40,814 nt of DNA from Mycobacterium sp. (lineage in GTDB: Bacteria > Actinomycetota > Actinomycetes > Mycobacteriales > Mycobacteriaceae). Location: assembly GCA_025965895.1 (NCBI GenBank), contig JAOPWC010000008.1:1-40814 (forward strand), read 5' to 3'. Positions 25,701 through 33,366 of the stretch are shown in pieces (position 1 is the first letter of the stretch; the number at the start of each line of letters is the position of its first letter). A model generated the notes under the pieces. It had not been told where the DNA came from. It ran no database searches and was given only the letters and a program-made list of their open reading frames with translations. The translations under genes were made by a program, and so were the position numbers.

Positions 25701-26924
25701 ATGTCAACTGATAACAGCCCACCCGGCGGCGAGTCTGCGTGGCGGCGGGTTCCGGGTCTGGGCATGGTGCGTGATCTCGTCGGCCTATTCGCTAACACCG
25801 GCCGCTATTACGGCCGATCCTGGCGCAGGTTTCTCGCCAGCCAACCAGATGAACTGCCGATCACGCCACCCACAGTCGCACTGGCAGGCAATGTCTTGCG
25901 CGACGAAATTATTCTTCTGGGCTTGCGAGCACGACGCCCACTCGGCGATGCCCACGTCGCCGAACGCATCATCTGCGAAACGCAGGCCGCCGTAGAGCTT
26001 TACGGCAGCCACGGATGGCTGGACAACCCCGAAGCGTTCTTCACACCTCCGCCGCCACTGACCCAACTCAGCATCCACTACATGCGGCGCCGACGACACT
26101 CTCATGAACGCATCACCTTCGACAGCGGATATGAACCCCACACGGACGACCCGGGACGAGATCGCTGGCTGAGCTACCACGCCATCGAGCGCGGATATGC
26201 ATTGATGTTGCGACACGACGAGCCCAGGCCCTGGCTGGTCTGCGTGCACGGAACCGAAATGGGCCGAGCCCCCATTGATTTCACACTGTTCCGCGCCTGG
26301 CACCTACACGAGGATCTCGGCCTCAACCTCATCTTGCCGGTTCTGCCCATGCACGGACCCCGTGCCCGGGGTCTGCCGAAAACTGCGGTGTATCCCAGCG
26401 AGGACGTTCTTGACGACGTGCACGCCACCACACAGGCGGTGTGGGACATCCGGCGAGTGCTGTCCTGGATCCGCCGCCAACATCCCGGCTCACCCATCGG
26501 ATTAAACGGAATGTCGCTGGGCGGGTACATCACCGCGCTCGTCGCCAGCCTCGAGGATGATCTGGCCTGCGCAATCCTGGGTGTACCGGTCGCCGATCTA
26601 ATCGACGTGCTCACCAGGCACGCGGGCCTGCGCCGCGACGATCCGCGCCTGCAGACCATCGCCCAGGCGCGACCCATCGGGCGCATGATATCGCCACTGT
26701 CGCTGACCCCGCGAGTGCCGATGCACGGCCGCTTCATCTACGCCGGACTTGCCGACCGAGTCGTACACCCCCGGGAACAGACCATCCGGCTCTGGGAACA
26801 CTGGGGCAGGCCAGCAATCAAGTGGTACCCCGGTGGACATATCGGATTCTTCCGCTCACGGCCAGTCCAGCAGTTCATCGACGATGCGCTGGTGCAGGCC
26901 GGACTCGCAGACGGCTCGCCGTAA
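25701..26924 (+). CDS. Alpha/beta hydrolase with C-terminal catalytic domain
   Basis: A 407-residue protein. The ATG at 25701 (MSTDNSPPGGESAWRR) is chosen because upstream sequence in frame is the antisense of the GH8 relic. Residues 1-170 are helical and poorly conserved; the hydrolase core follows: LVCVHGTEMGRAP (oxyanion region, HG at 183-184), GLNGMSLGGY with nucleophile Ser272, acid Asp352 in GLADRVVHP, and base His380 in YPGGHIGFF. It belongs to a group of actinobacterial esterase-like proteins annotated only as alpha/beta hydrolase, related to the PHB-depolymerase/acyl-transferase branch. No partner gene is adjacent. The triad is complete and the gene looks functional. Substrate is unknown. 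Confidence 0.88.
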   Translation: MSTDNSPPGGESAWRRVPGLGMVRDLVGLFANTGRYYGRSWRRFLASQPDELPITPPTVALAGNVLRDEIILLGLRARRPLGDAHVAERIICETQAAVELYGSHGWLDNPEAFFTPPPPLTQLSIHYMRRRRHSHERITFDSGYEPHTDDPGRDRWLSYHAIERGYALMLRHDEPRPWLVCVHGTEMGRAPIDFTLFRAWHLHEDLGLNLILPVLPMHGPRARGLPKTAVYPSEDVLDDVHATTQAVWDIRRVLSWIRRQHPGSPIGLNGMSLGGYITALVASLEDDLACAILGVPVADLIDVLTRHAGLRRDDPRLQTIAQARPIGRMISPLSLTPRVPMHGRFIYAGLADRVVHPREQTIRLWEHWGRPAIKWYPGGHIGFFRSRPVQQFIDDALVQAGLADGSP

Positions 26925-27552
26925 TGCGCAAACGCGCCGGCTACCGCGGCGCACCAGGCCCATTTCAGGCGACCGGCCCCGCCCGGCGGTGGTTGCAACG
27001 AGCCCGTTAGGGTTACGGCGAGCCCGCGGTAGGCCACTATTCAGTCGTTGAGCCGCGCAACGCTGGTGGCGCACCGTGGCTGACGAGACGACCGTCGAGG
27101 CCGCCCGGCAAGCGTGGACCGCTTCGCCCGCGTACGCGGCGACACCCACATCCGCCCGCCACCACCGACGGCAGATGATCGGTGGCCACCGTCGCGGCGA
27201 CCGAGCCATTAGCCCCGCTGCCGGCGACGCGGTATCCGGTGATCGTCACCGGCGCACCGCATCGCGGCAAGCTTTAGTCTCCTACCGCGGCAACCGCTGT
27301 CAGCACTGGTACGCAGGTTGGCGACCCGATCCGGATCTTTCGCCCGGTCGTGCTCGCTGTGGATGCGCTGGGCCGTGCCCCACGGTCACCTACGGGCCAC
27401 CGCTTGCCGATGGGTGCAGCCTTATGAACGGGCCGGCACTGGTCCGATAAACCTACTGGTATTGGGCGGGAATAATATTGAGCAAGTATGGGGTTGTTGT
27501 GGGGGTGCCTAGAGCACGGGGTCGGGGGAGCCAAATTGATAGGAGTGGCACG
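26925..27552. other. Intergenic with unassigned frames
   Basis: A plus frame from a GTG at 27076 (MADETTVEAARQAWTASP) looks protein-like for about 25 residues, then turns Arg/His-rich. A minus frame (STTGRKIRIGSPTCVPVL, about 27340-27290) is equally isolated. Neither has a recognised family. The last 60 bases are the promoter/leader of the small secreted protein. Confidence 0.3.
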
Positions 27553-27825
27553 ATGGCGCGAATCAGACTGAAGAACATCACAATGCTGTTGGTGGCGGGA
27601 GCCGCCGCGGCAGGCATCGCCGCCGCACCGATAGCTGTGGCCGCTCCCGCTTCGGCTCAGCCGGCCGGGATCACCCACGCACCGATGGACCGTGATGATC
27701 ACGGTCACGGCGGTTGGTGGGGCGACAACGGCGGCTGGCGAGGCGGTAACTGGTGGCCGCAGCAGAACTGGGGTTGGCATGGTGGCGGCGATCGTGATTG
27801 GCACGGTGGCGGCGACTGGCGATAA
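27553..27825 (+). CDS. Small secreted Gly/Trp/His-rich protein
   Basis: A 90-residue protein started at the ATG at 27553, with AGGAGTGG upstream; a longer in-frame start at 27478 is unnecessary. Residues 1-37 form a strong Sec signal (KNITMLLVAGAAAAGIAA, cleavage near ASAQP). The mature roughly 50 residues are almost only Gly, Trp, His, Asp and Asn: DRDDHGHGGWWGDNGGWRGG and WPQQNWGWHGGGDRDWHGGG. There are no Cys. Similar glycine/tryptophan-rich exported peptides occur in mycobacteria without known function. His/Asp clusters could bind metal and the Trp-Gly repeats could stick to cell-wall polymers; both are speculation. A small zinc-ribbon protein follows 113 bases downstream. Confidence 0.75.
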   Translation: MARIRLKNITMLLVAGAAAAGIAAAPIAVAAPASAQPAGITHAPMDRDDHGHGGWWGDNGGWRGGNWWPQQNWGWHGGGDRDWHGGGDWR

Positions 27826-27938
27826 GTACAACCGCGGGAGGCGTTTCCGCTCGGCCCGTCATCCTTTGGGGTGGCGGGCCGACTACTGTAACGAGACCAG
27901 TAAGTGAAACATTACGAATAACTGTTACGCATACGGAT

Positions 27939-28070
27939 ATGCCAGCCGTGATCAGAACATGCACCGGCTGCGGTACCGACTTCCACGGCCGCGCCGACGC
28001 GATCTACTGCTCCACCGCCTGCCGGCAGATGGCATACCGCCAACGCAGCCGTAACGCACTCCTCCCCTAG
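27939..28070 (+). CDS. Small CxxC-CxxxC zinc-ribbon protein
   Basis: A 43-residue protein: RTCTGCGTDFHGRADAIYC followed by STACRQMAYRQRSRN. Two pairs, CTGC (CxxC) and CSTAC (CxxxC), 15 residues apart, form a treble-clef/zinc-ribbon-like unit followed by a basic helix, suggesting nucleic-acid contact. Tiny proteins of this pattern are common in mycobacterial accessory DNA and mobile elements. The ATG at 27939 has no obvious ribosome-binding site. It sits just before the IS481-type stub and the TTTGATGGATAAT repeat. Confidence 0.6.
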   Translation: MPAVIRTCTGCGTDFHGRADAIYCSTACRQMAYRQRSRNALLP

Positions 28071-28120
28071 TCCTAGTCCGTGTAACGGCAAATGCATTGT
28101 CCCGCACCGAGTTACGCGGA

Positions 28121-28150
28121 TTTGATGGATAATTTCTATTTTCCATGATC
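28121..28150. repeat. Degenerate copy of the TTTGATGGATAAT inverted repeat
   Basis: The left arm TTTGATGGATAAT (28121-28133) is identical to the palindrome at 8708. The right arm ATTTTCCATGATC (28138-28150) matches the complement at 9 of 13 positions. An IS481-type transposase remnant follows. Confidence 0.55.
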
Positions 28151-28412
28151 GAACTTCGCTCTATGAAGGGGTGGCGCGCCGGCGGTTTGGGGTGCTGGTC
28201 GACATCGCCGCCGAGACGCCGCCGCGGCCGCCCTCGGCGAGATTTCGTTGCGGCCCGGGCATCCGCCCACGGGCTCGTCGCGCTGGTGCGCGGCGGCCGT
28301 GATCAGTGACGGTTTATCGATTTCGCAGGTGGCGTCGAAGGTCGGGATGTCGCGCCAGACACTGCACGCATGGTTGGCCCGCGATGAGGCCGAGGCCTCG
28401 ACGCGCGTCTAA
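28151..28412 (+). mobile_element. IS481-family transposase, N-terminal remnant
   Basis: From the GTG at 28299 the frame reads ISDGLSISQVASKVGMSRQT and LHAWLARDEAEASTRV, then stops at 28412. This is the first helix-turn-helix of IS481-type transposases, normally followed by a second HTH and a DDE integrase core, all missing here. The preceding 150 bases (KGWRAGGLGCW frame and others) are degenerate element sequence beginning at the repeat at 28121. No right end or target duplication could be identified. Confidence 0.6.
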
Positions 28413-29152
28413 ATGGTGAACCCATGAGATTTGTCATGAGATCTTTTGTCGATCAAAGGGTTTGGTAGTTCGATGGAAGGCAGACGAGGCGTCAGGCATG
28501 GCCGCCGGGCGCTGCGAAGAATCCGCCAAGCCGAGACCCGAATCGATGAACCGCGTGCGCGTCTAGCTTCAGCGATCGACACCGTCGCAGTCGCCGCCGG
28601 CAGCGAGCTCGTTGGTCATTCGATCTGTCGGAAATCAACAATCGTGTCTGCTGGGATCGTCGAGCGAGGGCATCTGGCGGTCAGCGTTCCCCCGGGACTC
28701 GTCGCCGCCCCGTTACGACGCGCGTGCGCGTAGGTGTGAGCGCGTCGTCCAGTCGATCTGTGTGTCGGATGGATCGCTCGCCGTCCCTCATTCATTTCTC
28801 GCGCGATCTCAGAGGGTTCTCGTAATTCAAGCGCGGTGGATGTGGTTGCGGCGCGCGAAGGTCCACGGTGAAGTGCCGGGCTTTGGCTAAGCGGCCGCGG
28901 CGACCACTGGGGTAGCGGCGGTCCCCAAAGGGCTCGGGCATGGCGGCGCGGCCGCCGGTGTGCTTGAAACGGTCTCGCGTTCGGCGAGGACCCTATTGAC
29001 AATGGCGCCGGTTATCAGAAACACGTCGGTATTGGTCGTCATGGCTGTCAACTTCCTCTTTTACACGGCTCAGGAACCGGCTCCTGCGTGGTTGCCGTGT
29101 CGGCACCACATTCAATCGCTCTGAGTGGCCTCTAGTCCGTTGTGCTGGACAC
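28413..29152. other. Intergenic region, no recognised gene
   Basis: About 740 bases. A plus frame at 28446-28733 (RALRRIRQAETRIDEPRARL) is helix-like but unassigned. Other frames look random. No terminators or repeats were seen. Confidence 0.3.
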
Positions 29153-30004
29153 TCATGTCGGCAGTGTGGCCAGGAAATCGTTGAGCAACGCCGCGACGGC
29201 CTCGGGTGCTTCCCTGGGTGCAAGGTGGGCGATATCGGGAATCACCTGCAGGGTTGCGCCGGGAATTTCGCGGGCCAGCCGCTGGGAATGCGCCGGGGGC
29301 AGTGCGTGGTCTTCAGCGCCCGCGATGATCAGGGTCGGGATACTGATGTGTCCGATCAGGTGCGCCACGCTCGTGCGCTCCACCAAGCACGACCGGACCG
29401 CCCGCGACAGCGCGGCGCGGTCGAGGTGGTCGATCTCATCCGCAAGTCGGGAAGCGAACTGCGGGTCGCGGCTGCGTGTCTTCGCGCTGAGCAGCGTGGG
29501 AACGACCACGCGTCCCAGCCTGCCTGGGACGCCCAGACGGATCAGCGCGGCGAGCGCCTTGTCGCGTTGCCGCTGGATCGGGCCGAGGCGATCGGCGCTG
29601 GTATTGCTGAGCACCAGGGCGGTGCAGCGGTGCGGTGCGTTCAGGGCCACCCGCAGCGCCACGAAACCACCCCAGGACACTCCGAGAAAGGCGGCCCGCG
29701 CCACGGCGGCGGCGTCGAGGATCTCAACCGCGGCCTCGGCGCAAGCCTCCATGGTCAAGCGCGCCGGCGCGGGGCCGCTGGCACCGGTGCCGGGCGGATC
29801 CACGAGCAGGGTACGCCACCCCGTCGCATGCAGGGCGCCGATCTGCGGGCCCCATGTGGCGTGGCCGTCGGTGAACAAGCTCGGCCACAGCAGCCCGGTA
29901 GGGCCTGTCGCGGGTCCACCGTCATGGACATGGATGGCCCCGATCCCGGTGGGGACGGTGAAGCTGCGGTTGTCGCCGGCCGTCGCGGCGTTCTCAGCAC
30001 TCAA
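29153..30004 (-). CDS. Alpha/beta-fold hydrolase
   Basis: A 283-residue hydrolase of the 3-oxoadipate enol-lactonase-like/peroxidase-like branch. The start is a TTG at 30004, because AGAGGAG ends 6 bases before it and the protein begins there (SAENAATAGDNRSFTVP); no ATG fits. The triad is Ser110 in LGVSWGGF, Asp232 in GAEDHALPP and His260 in IAHLAPREAP. WPSLFTDGHATW marks the oxyanion region; the usual HG is replaced by PS, which is unusual. The lid lies at about 125-210. Intact, with no operon partner; the next gene upstream is divergent. Substrate is unknown. Confidence 0.9.
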   Translation of the reverse strand: MSAENAATAGDNRSFTVPTGIGAIHVHDGGPATGPTGLLWPSLFTDGHATWGPQIGALHATGWRTLLVDPPGTGASGPAPARLTMEACAEAAVEILDAAAVARAAFLGVSWGGFVALRVALNAPHRCTALVLSNTSADRLGPIQRQRDKALAALIRLGVPGRLGRVVVPTLLSAKTRSRDPQFASRLADEIDHLDRAALSRAVRSCLVERTSVAHLIGHISIPTLIIAGAEDHALPPAHSQRLAREIPGATLQVIPDIAHLAPREAPEAVAALLNDFLATLPT

Positions 30005-30382
30005 GATCGACTCCTCTTGTGTAACGATTTCTTATCCGGTGCGGTGCTTGGCGTGATGGTGACCGCGAAGAGTTGGTGCCTGGCCGGGCTCGGTGTTCTC
30101 GCCACATTGCGACTGTAGCATAATCATTACGGTCATGTCCGATCCGTGCCTTCAGATCCCGCGGTGGCCTCATCGGGTCGGTGTGCGCGCCACGTCTCCC
30201 CACCAACTGCGCTTTTCGCCCGCACAATCGCGACCTGCCAGTACTGGGGTGCTCCTTCGGCAGCCCGCACCTCACTCCCGGCGGGCGCAAAGGTGGTCGT
30301 TCGTCGACATCACCCGGCATCGACGCATGTATCGTGGATACGATCCTGTCGTACATTGGTTCGGTTGAGCTGTGATAGGAGC
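30005..30382. other. Divergent intergenic region
   Basis: Lies between the hydrolase and the CGNR gene. It contains overlapping short inverted repeats, GTATC-GTG-GATAC at 30329-30341 and ATCGT-GGAT-ACGAT at 30331-30343, about 40 bases before the CGNR start. They could form an operator. No gene was recognised. Confidence 0.35.
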
Positions 30383-31060
30383 ATGGTTTGGCCAGCCACC
30401 GACAGATACGGACTCTCACACGCGCCCGCCGGGCTGGGTTTCGTTCAAGATGTCCTCAACACCCATCCCACCACGCGTCCACCCACGGCTGACCTGCTCG
30501 CCGAGCTTGACAGCGCACAAAGCTGGCTCGACGTGGCTCTGCAGAACTGGTCGCAACAAACCGGCGTGCCGCCGGGTCGTGTGCTACTCACCGAAGCCGA
30601 CCTGGACAAGCTCCGTGGCCTTCGGGCTGACCTGACCACCTTGCTGCGCTCCGCCGATCACCCTCACGACGCGACACTGCTGCCGTCGGCATCTGTTTCC
30701 GCGCGGGTGGGACCCGACGGTAAAGCGCTGCTGGAGCCGCGCGGAGACGGAAACCGCCGGGTCGGTGCGATCGTGCTGATTGAGACCTTCACCGCCCAAC
30801 GCTTGGACACTTGGCGCAGACTGAAAATCTGTCGTAACGAGCTGTGCAGCTTGTCGTTCTACGACCGCTCCCGCAACAACAGCGCGGTCTACCACGACTC
30901 CCGGCTATGCGGCAACGCCACCTACCTGGGCGCGTCACGAGCGCGCAAACGTCAGGGGCGCGCTCACCACCAAACAACACCCGAACCACGCCGAAAAGCT
31001 TTGACACGGCAGTACCGATCTCGTCGGGACTGTCTTCCTCGACGAAATGCACTGCGCTGA
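30383..31060 (+). CDS. CGNR zinc-finger (ABATE-domain) regulator
   Basis: A 225-codon frame from the ATG at 30383, with AGGAGC upstream. The N-terminal part (LGFVQDVLNTHPTTRPPTAD, LTEADLDKLRGLRADLTTLL) is the ABATE putative stress-sensing domain. The C-terminal finger is RRLKICRNELCSLSFYDRSR: Cys150, Cys155, then His171 and Cys176 in HDSRLCGNATYL. The family's CGNR is CGNA here. After residue 191 the native end (RARKRQ) runs on into about 34 extra residues that are antisense to the haloalkane dehalogenase relic, so the original stop was probably lost at that junction. Members are single-component regulators, likely DNA-binding. Its possible operator lies at 30329-30343. Confidence 0.8.
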   Translation: MVWPATDRYGLSHAPAGLGFVQDVLNTHPTTRPPTADLLAELDSAQSWLDVALQNWSQQTGVPPGRVLLTEADLDKLRGLRADLTTLLRSADHPHDATLLPSASVSARVGPDGKALLEPRGDGNRRVGAIVLIETFTAQRLDTWRRLKICRNELCSLSFYDRSRNNSAVYHDSRLCGNATYLGASRARKRQGRAHHQTTPEPRRKALTRQYRSRRDCLPRRNALR

Positions 31061-31440
31061 CAGTGGTCTTGGTTAGGTTCGTCCGGATGACCTCGCGGAT
31101 GCGGCCGTGGACGACGGCCCCCGGTCCGGCATTGACGAATAGCTCGGGCACATCGGCCTCGGCCAACCAGCCGCTGTAGTCATTGACCACCGACGCGACG
31201 TCGGCCGGCTCGCCCTAGATCGGCAGGTCGCCGTGGCCACGACAACGTCGGGGGGCACCCGGTGGCGGTGCTGGTTGGCCCAGTCGAAGCCCAGTACTGA
31301 ACCCCAGTCGTGCAGCACCAGAGTCACGTGGCCGCCCAGATCCAAGGCGCCCCACAGCGCGAATGCCAGGTGCGGGTCGTGGTGAATGCGCGCGACCGCA
31401 TCCAAAGCCGCTCCACCACAAGCTGAGCCGTCTGGCACAG
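30985..31440 (-). pseudogene. Haloalkane dehalogenase (DhaA-like), internally deleted
   Basis: The minus frames give [20 protein letters not shown] and [20 protein letters not shown], the nucleophile-elbow HDWGS of haloalkane dehalogenases. A deletion and frame change then lead to [20 protein letters not shown] and [15 protein letters not shown], and VHFVEEDSPDEIGTAVSK, the C-terminal region with the catalytic His (VHFVEED). The N-terminal oxyanion part (HGNPTSSYLW) and the cap domain are gone. It merges into the CGNR tail at the left. Ancestrally it hydrolysed carbon-halogen bonds. Confidence 0.75.
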
Positions 31441-31636
31441 GTTCTCATTTTCTGTGGCAGATGTTTCCTGAACTGCGGCTTGGCATCTTGTCTCACGACT
31501 GGGCGGACCCGCCCGGCATTTTCGTGCCGGATCTTCAGAGCTGGAAACCATCTCGGCCAAATTCGATTTCCGCCGGGCGACGGAGTGAACATTTTGCTGA
31601 TTTCGAGTAGCCGACCGCTGTCGCATCGCTTGTAGC
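31441..31636. other. Intergenic upstream of the adenylate cyclase
   Basis: No recognisable gene. The DhaA N-terminus would belong here but is absent. No ribosome-binding site precedes the cyclase ATG, so it may be leaderless or start at the second ATG (31646). Confidence 0.3.
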
Positions 31637-33007
31637 ATGGCGCTCATGGCGGGGCCCTGGAGTCTGGACAGACTGGCCGAACTTGCCGGTGAGCCTGAGA
31701 GCCGCCTTCGTGGCTACCTTGACGCCGGGTTGCTGCACAGGCGACCGAATGGAGATTTGGAACCGGACTCGCTGCACCGATTGCGGCTCATTCAGTTCGC
31801 GCGAACCCGAGGTGTCGGCGACGAGCAGCTGGCGGCGGCGACCGCCCGCCAAGGCGATCTGCTAGGCATTTTCGACGAAATCGACCCGACTGCTGACGCC
31901 GCGGTGAATCTCACGGAGGTCGCCAGACAGCTCGGTCTCGACGAAGACGTGATCGGAGAACTTGCCGAAATTCTCGAGTGGCGAGACGTCGGGGCCGGCA
32001 CCGAGTCGGACGTGGCCGCGTTGCGCGTAGTGGCCAAGGCGCTGGAGCGCGGGATGCCTCACGAGGCCCTGATGCAGACCGTCCGCGTGTTCTCCGACGC
32101 CATGGACCGGCTGGCCGATGCGGTGGTGCGCACGTTCCACGATTATGTTCACGAGCGCTTCCGCGCCGAGGGACTCGCCGGCCCCGAACTGCTTGCGGCA
32201 ACAATGGGCGTCGCCGGACCCCTGCACGATCTGGTGGAGCCATTCGCGGTGTATTTCTACCGACCGTCTTATCAGCGAGCCAACCGCGAGGATCTGCTGC
32301 GCCATCTTGTCGAGGACACCACCCCGCCTTCGGCGACACCGGGCCAAGAACAAGCGACCGTGCTGTTTATCGATCTAGCCAGCTTCACCCAGCTCACCGC
32401 GACCCTGGGTGACCAAGCGGCGGCCGATGTGCTGCGCAGATTCAGCATCACTGTGCGCAGCAACGCAGCCCAACACCGAGGCAGGATTCTCAAGCAGATC
32501 GGGGACGCGTTCATGCTGATATTCGCGCAGCCAGCAGACGCCATCGTATTCGGGCTCGCAATGGACCGTTGCGTCGACGCCGAGGCCCAATTCCCGGCGC
32601 TGCACATCGGCGCGCACCACGGCACTGTTCTCTACCGTGAGGGTGACTACGTCGGCGCCACGGTCAATCTGGCCGCACGGGTGGCGTCGGCCGGTGCCCC
32701 AGGACAGTTCCTCATCACCGAAGATCTCCGCGATACCGTCGCAGAGATCTCAGACGCCGACTTCGCTTCGTTGCCACCGCGACGACTCAAGGGCATTCCC
32801 GACCCGATCTGCCTTATCGAGGTACGACGCCGCACTTCGGAACGCGCGAACCGAGAAACCGACCCTGTATGCGGTATGCAACTCCAACCCGCCGACGTCG
32901 CAATCCGCGCCACCTGGCGTGGAAGGACTTTCGCCTTCTGCTGCGAGAAGTGCAAGCACGCATTCACCGAAGATCCCGCTAAGTTCGTTGGGGCACGACG
33001 CGATTAG
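31637..33007 (+). CDS. Class III adenylate cyclase with MerR-like N-terminus and C-terminal YHS domain
   Basis: A 456-residue protein with three parts. Residues 8-70 (LDRLAELAGEPESRLRGYLD, AGLLHRRPNGDLEP) look like a MerR-type winged helix. Residues 85-225 are a helical regulatory region. The cyclase homology domain is about 238-395: metal Asps at D246 (LFIDLASFT) and D290 (IGDAFMLIF), adenine-specifying Lys286 and Asp337, transition-state Asn344 and Arg348 (TVNLAARV). All are present, so ATP cyclase activity is likely. Residues 408-452 are a YHS domain, DPVCGMQLQPAD through FAFCCEKCKHAFTEDPAKF, with Cys412, 435, 436 and 439, a metal-binding module known from copper ATPases. Cyclase plus YHS suggests cAMP output tuned by a metal; this is inference. 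It probably starts at 31637 or 31646. Confidence 0.9.
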   Translation: MALMAGPWSLDRLAELAGEPESRLRGYLDAGLLHRRPNGDLEPDSLHRLRLIQFARTRGVGDEQLAAATARQGDLLGIFDEIDPTADAAVNLTEVARQLGLDEDVIGELAEILEWRDVGAGTESDVAALRVVAKALERGMPHEALMQTVRVFSDAMDRLADAVVRTFHDYVHERFRAEGLAGPELLAATMGVAGPLHDLVEPFAVYFYRPSYQRANREDLLRHLVEDTTPPSATPGQEQATVLFIDLASFTQLTATLGDQAAADVLRRFSITVRSNAAQHRGRILKQIGDAFMLIFAQPADAIVFGLAMDRCVDAEAQFPALHIGAHHGTVLYREGDYVGATVNLAARVASAGAPGQFLITEDLRDTVAEISDADFASLPPRRLKGIPDPICLIEVRRRTSERANRETDPVCGMQLQPADVAIRATWRGRTFAFCCEKCKHAFTEDPAKFVGARRD

Positions 33008-33036
33008 TGCCGTCGAACGCCCCGTGTCTCATTCAG

Positions 33037-33132
33037 ATGCCGGATCCGCCCCGGGTGCTCGGTGAGTTCGGGGACGACCCGAACCGTTACACCACTGCCA
33101 AGTCTCGCAAAAACTACGCCGGGACGCGCTGA
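33037..33132 (+). mobile_element. IS110-family transposase remnant
   Basis: The frame MPDPPRVLGEFGDDPNRY followed by TTAKSRKNYAGTR then TGA is the conserved start of the transposase_20 domain of IS110-type enzymes (MPGLGxRVLGEFGDDPxRYxxAKSxKNYAGTSP). Only about 32 residues remain. No ends are visible. Confidence 0.7.
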
Positions 33133-33366
33133 ACCTGCGAACGCAGTCGTTGCCGATGCTGTCGCAGCCACGAGTGGTTACTGTTTTCATCGTGCAGGCT
33201 CGCCGCTGCTGTCGAGGAGCGCCTATGGCGGGGAGCGGGAGGGCCTTTCACGGCAACACAGACCTTTCCGCCCCGTGGCTGAGGGCCGGTCGATTTCTCC
33301 TATAACGCAGCGGAATTCGACCGAGAACACGACGAACATCGTCATCGCGTATTGAAAGCGTTGAGT
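33133..33366. other. Intergenic, no recognised gene
   Basis: The converging space between the IS110 stub and the PucR gene. A few protein-like words, but nothing assignable. Confidence 0.3.

Noticed and set aside
24380..25711. 443-codon open frame on the plus strand
   Set aside because: It runs antisense to the GH8 relic, is Arg/Pro/Ser-rich, lacks motifs and changes composition repeatedly. It is a GC-bias shadow.
29225..30118. 297-codon plus-strand frame
   Set aside because: It is the mirror of an intact alpha/beta hydrolase with a full triad on the minus strand.
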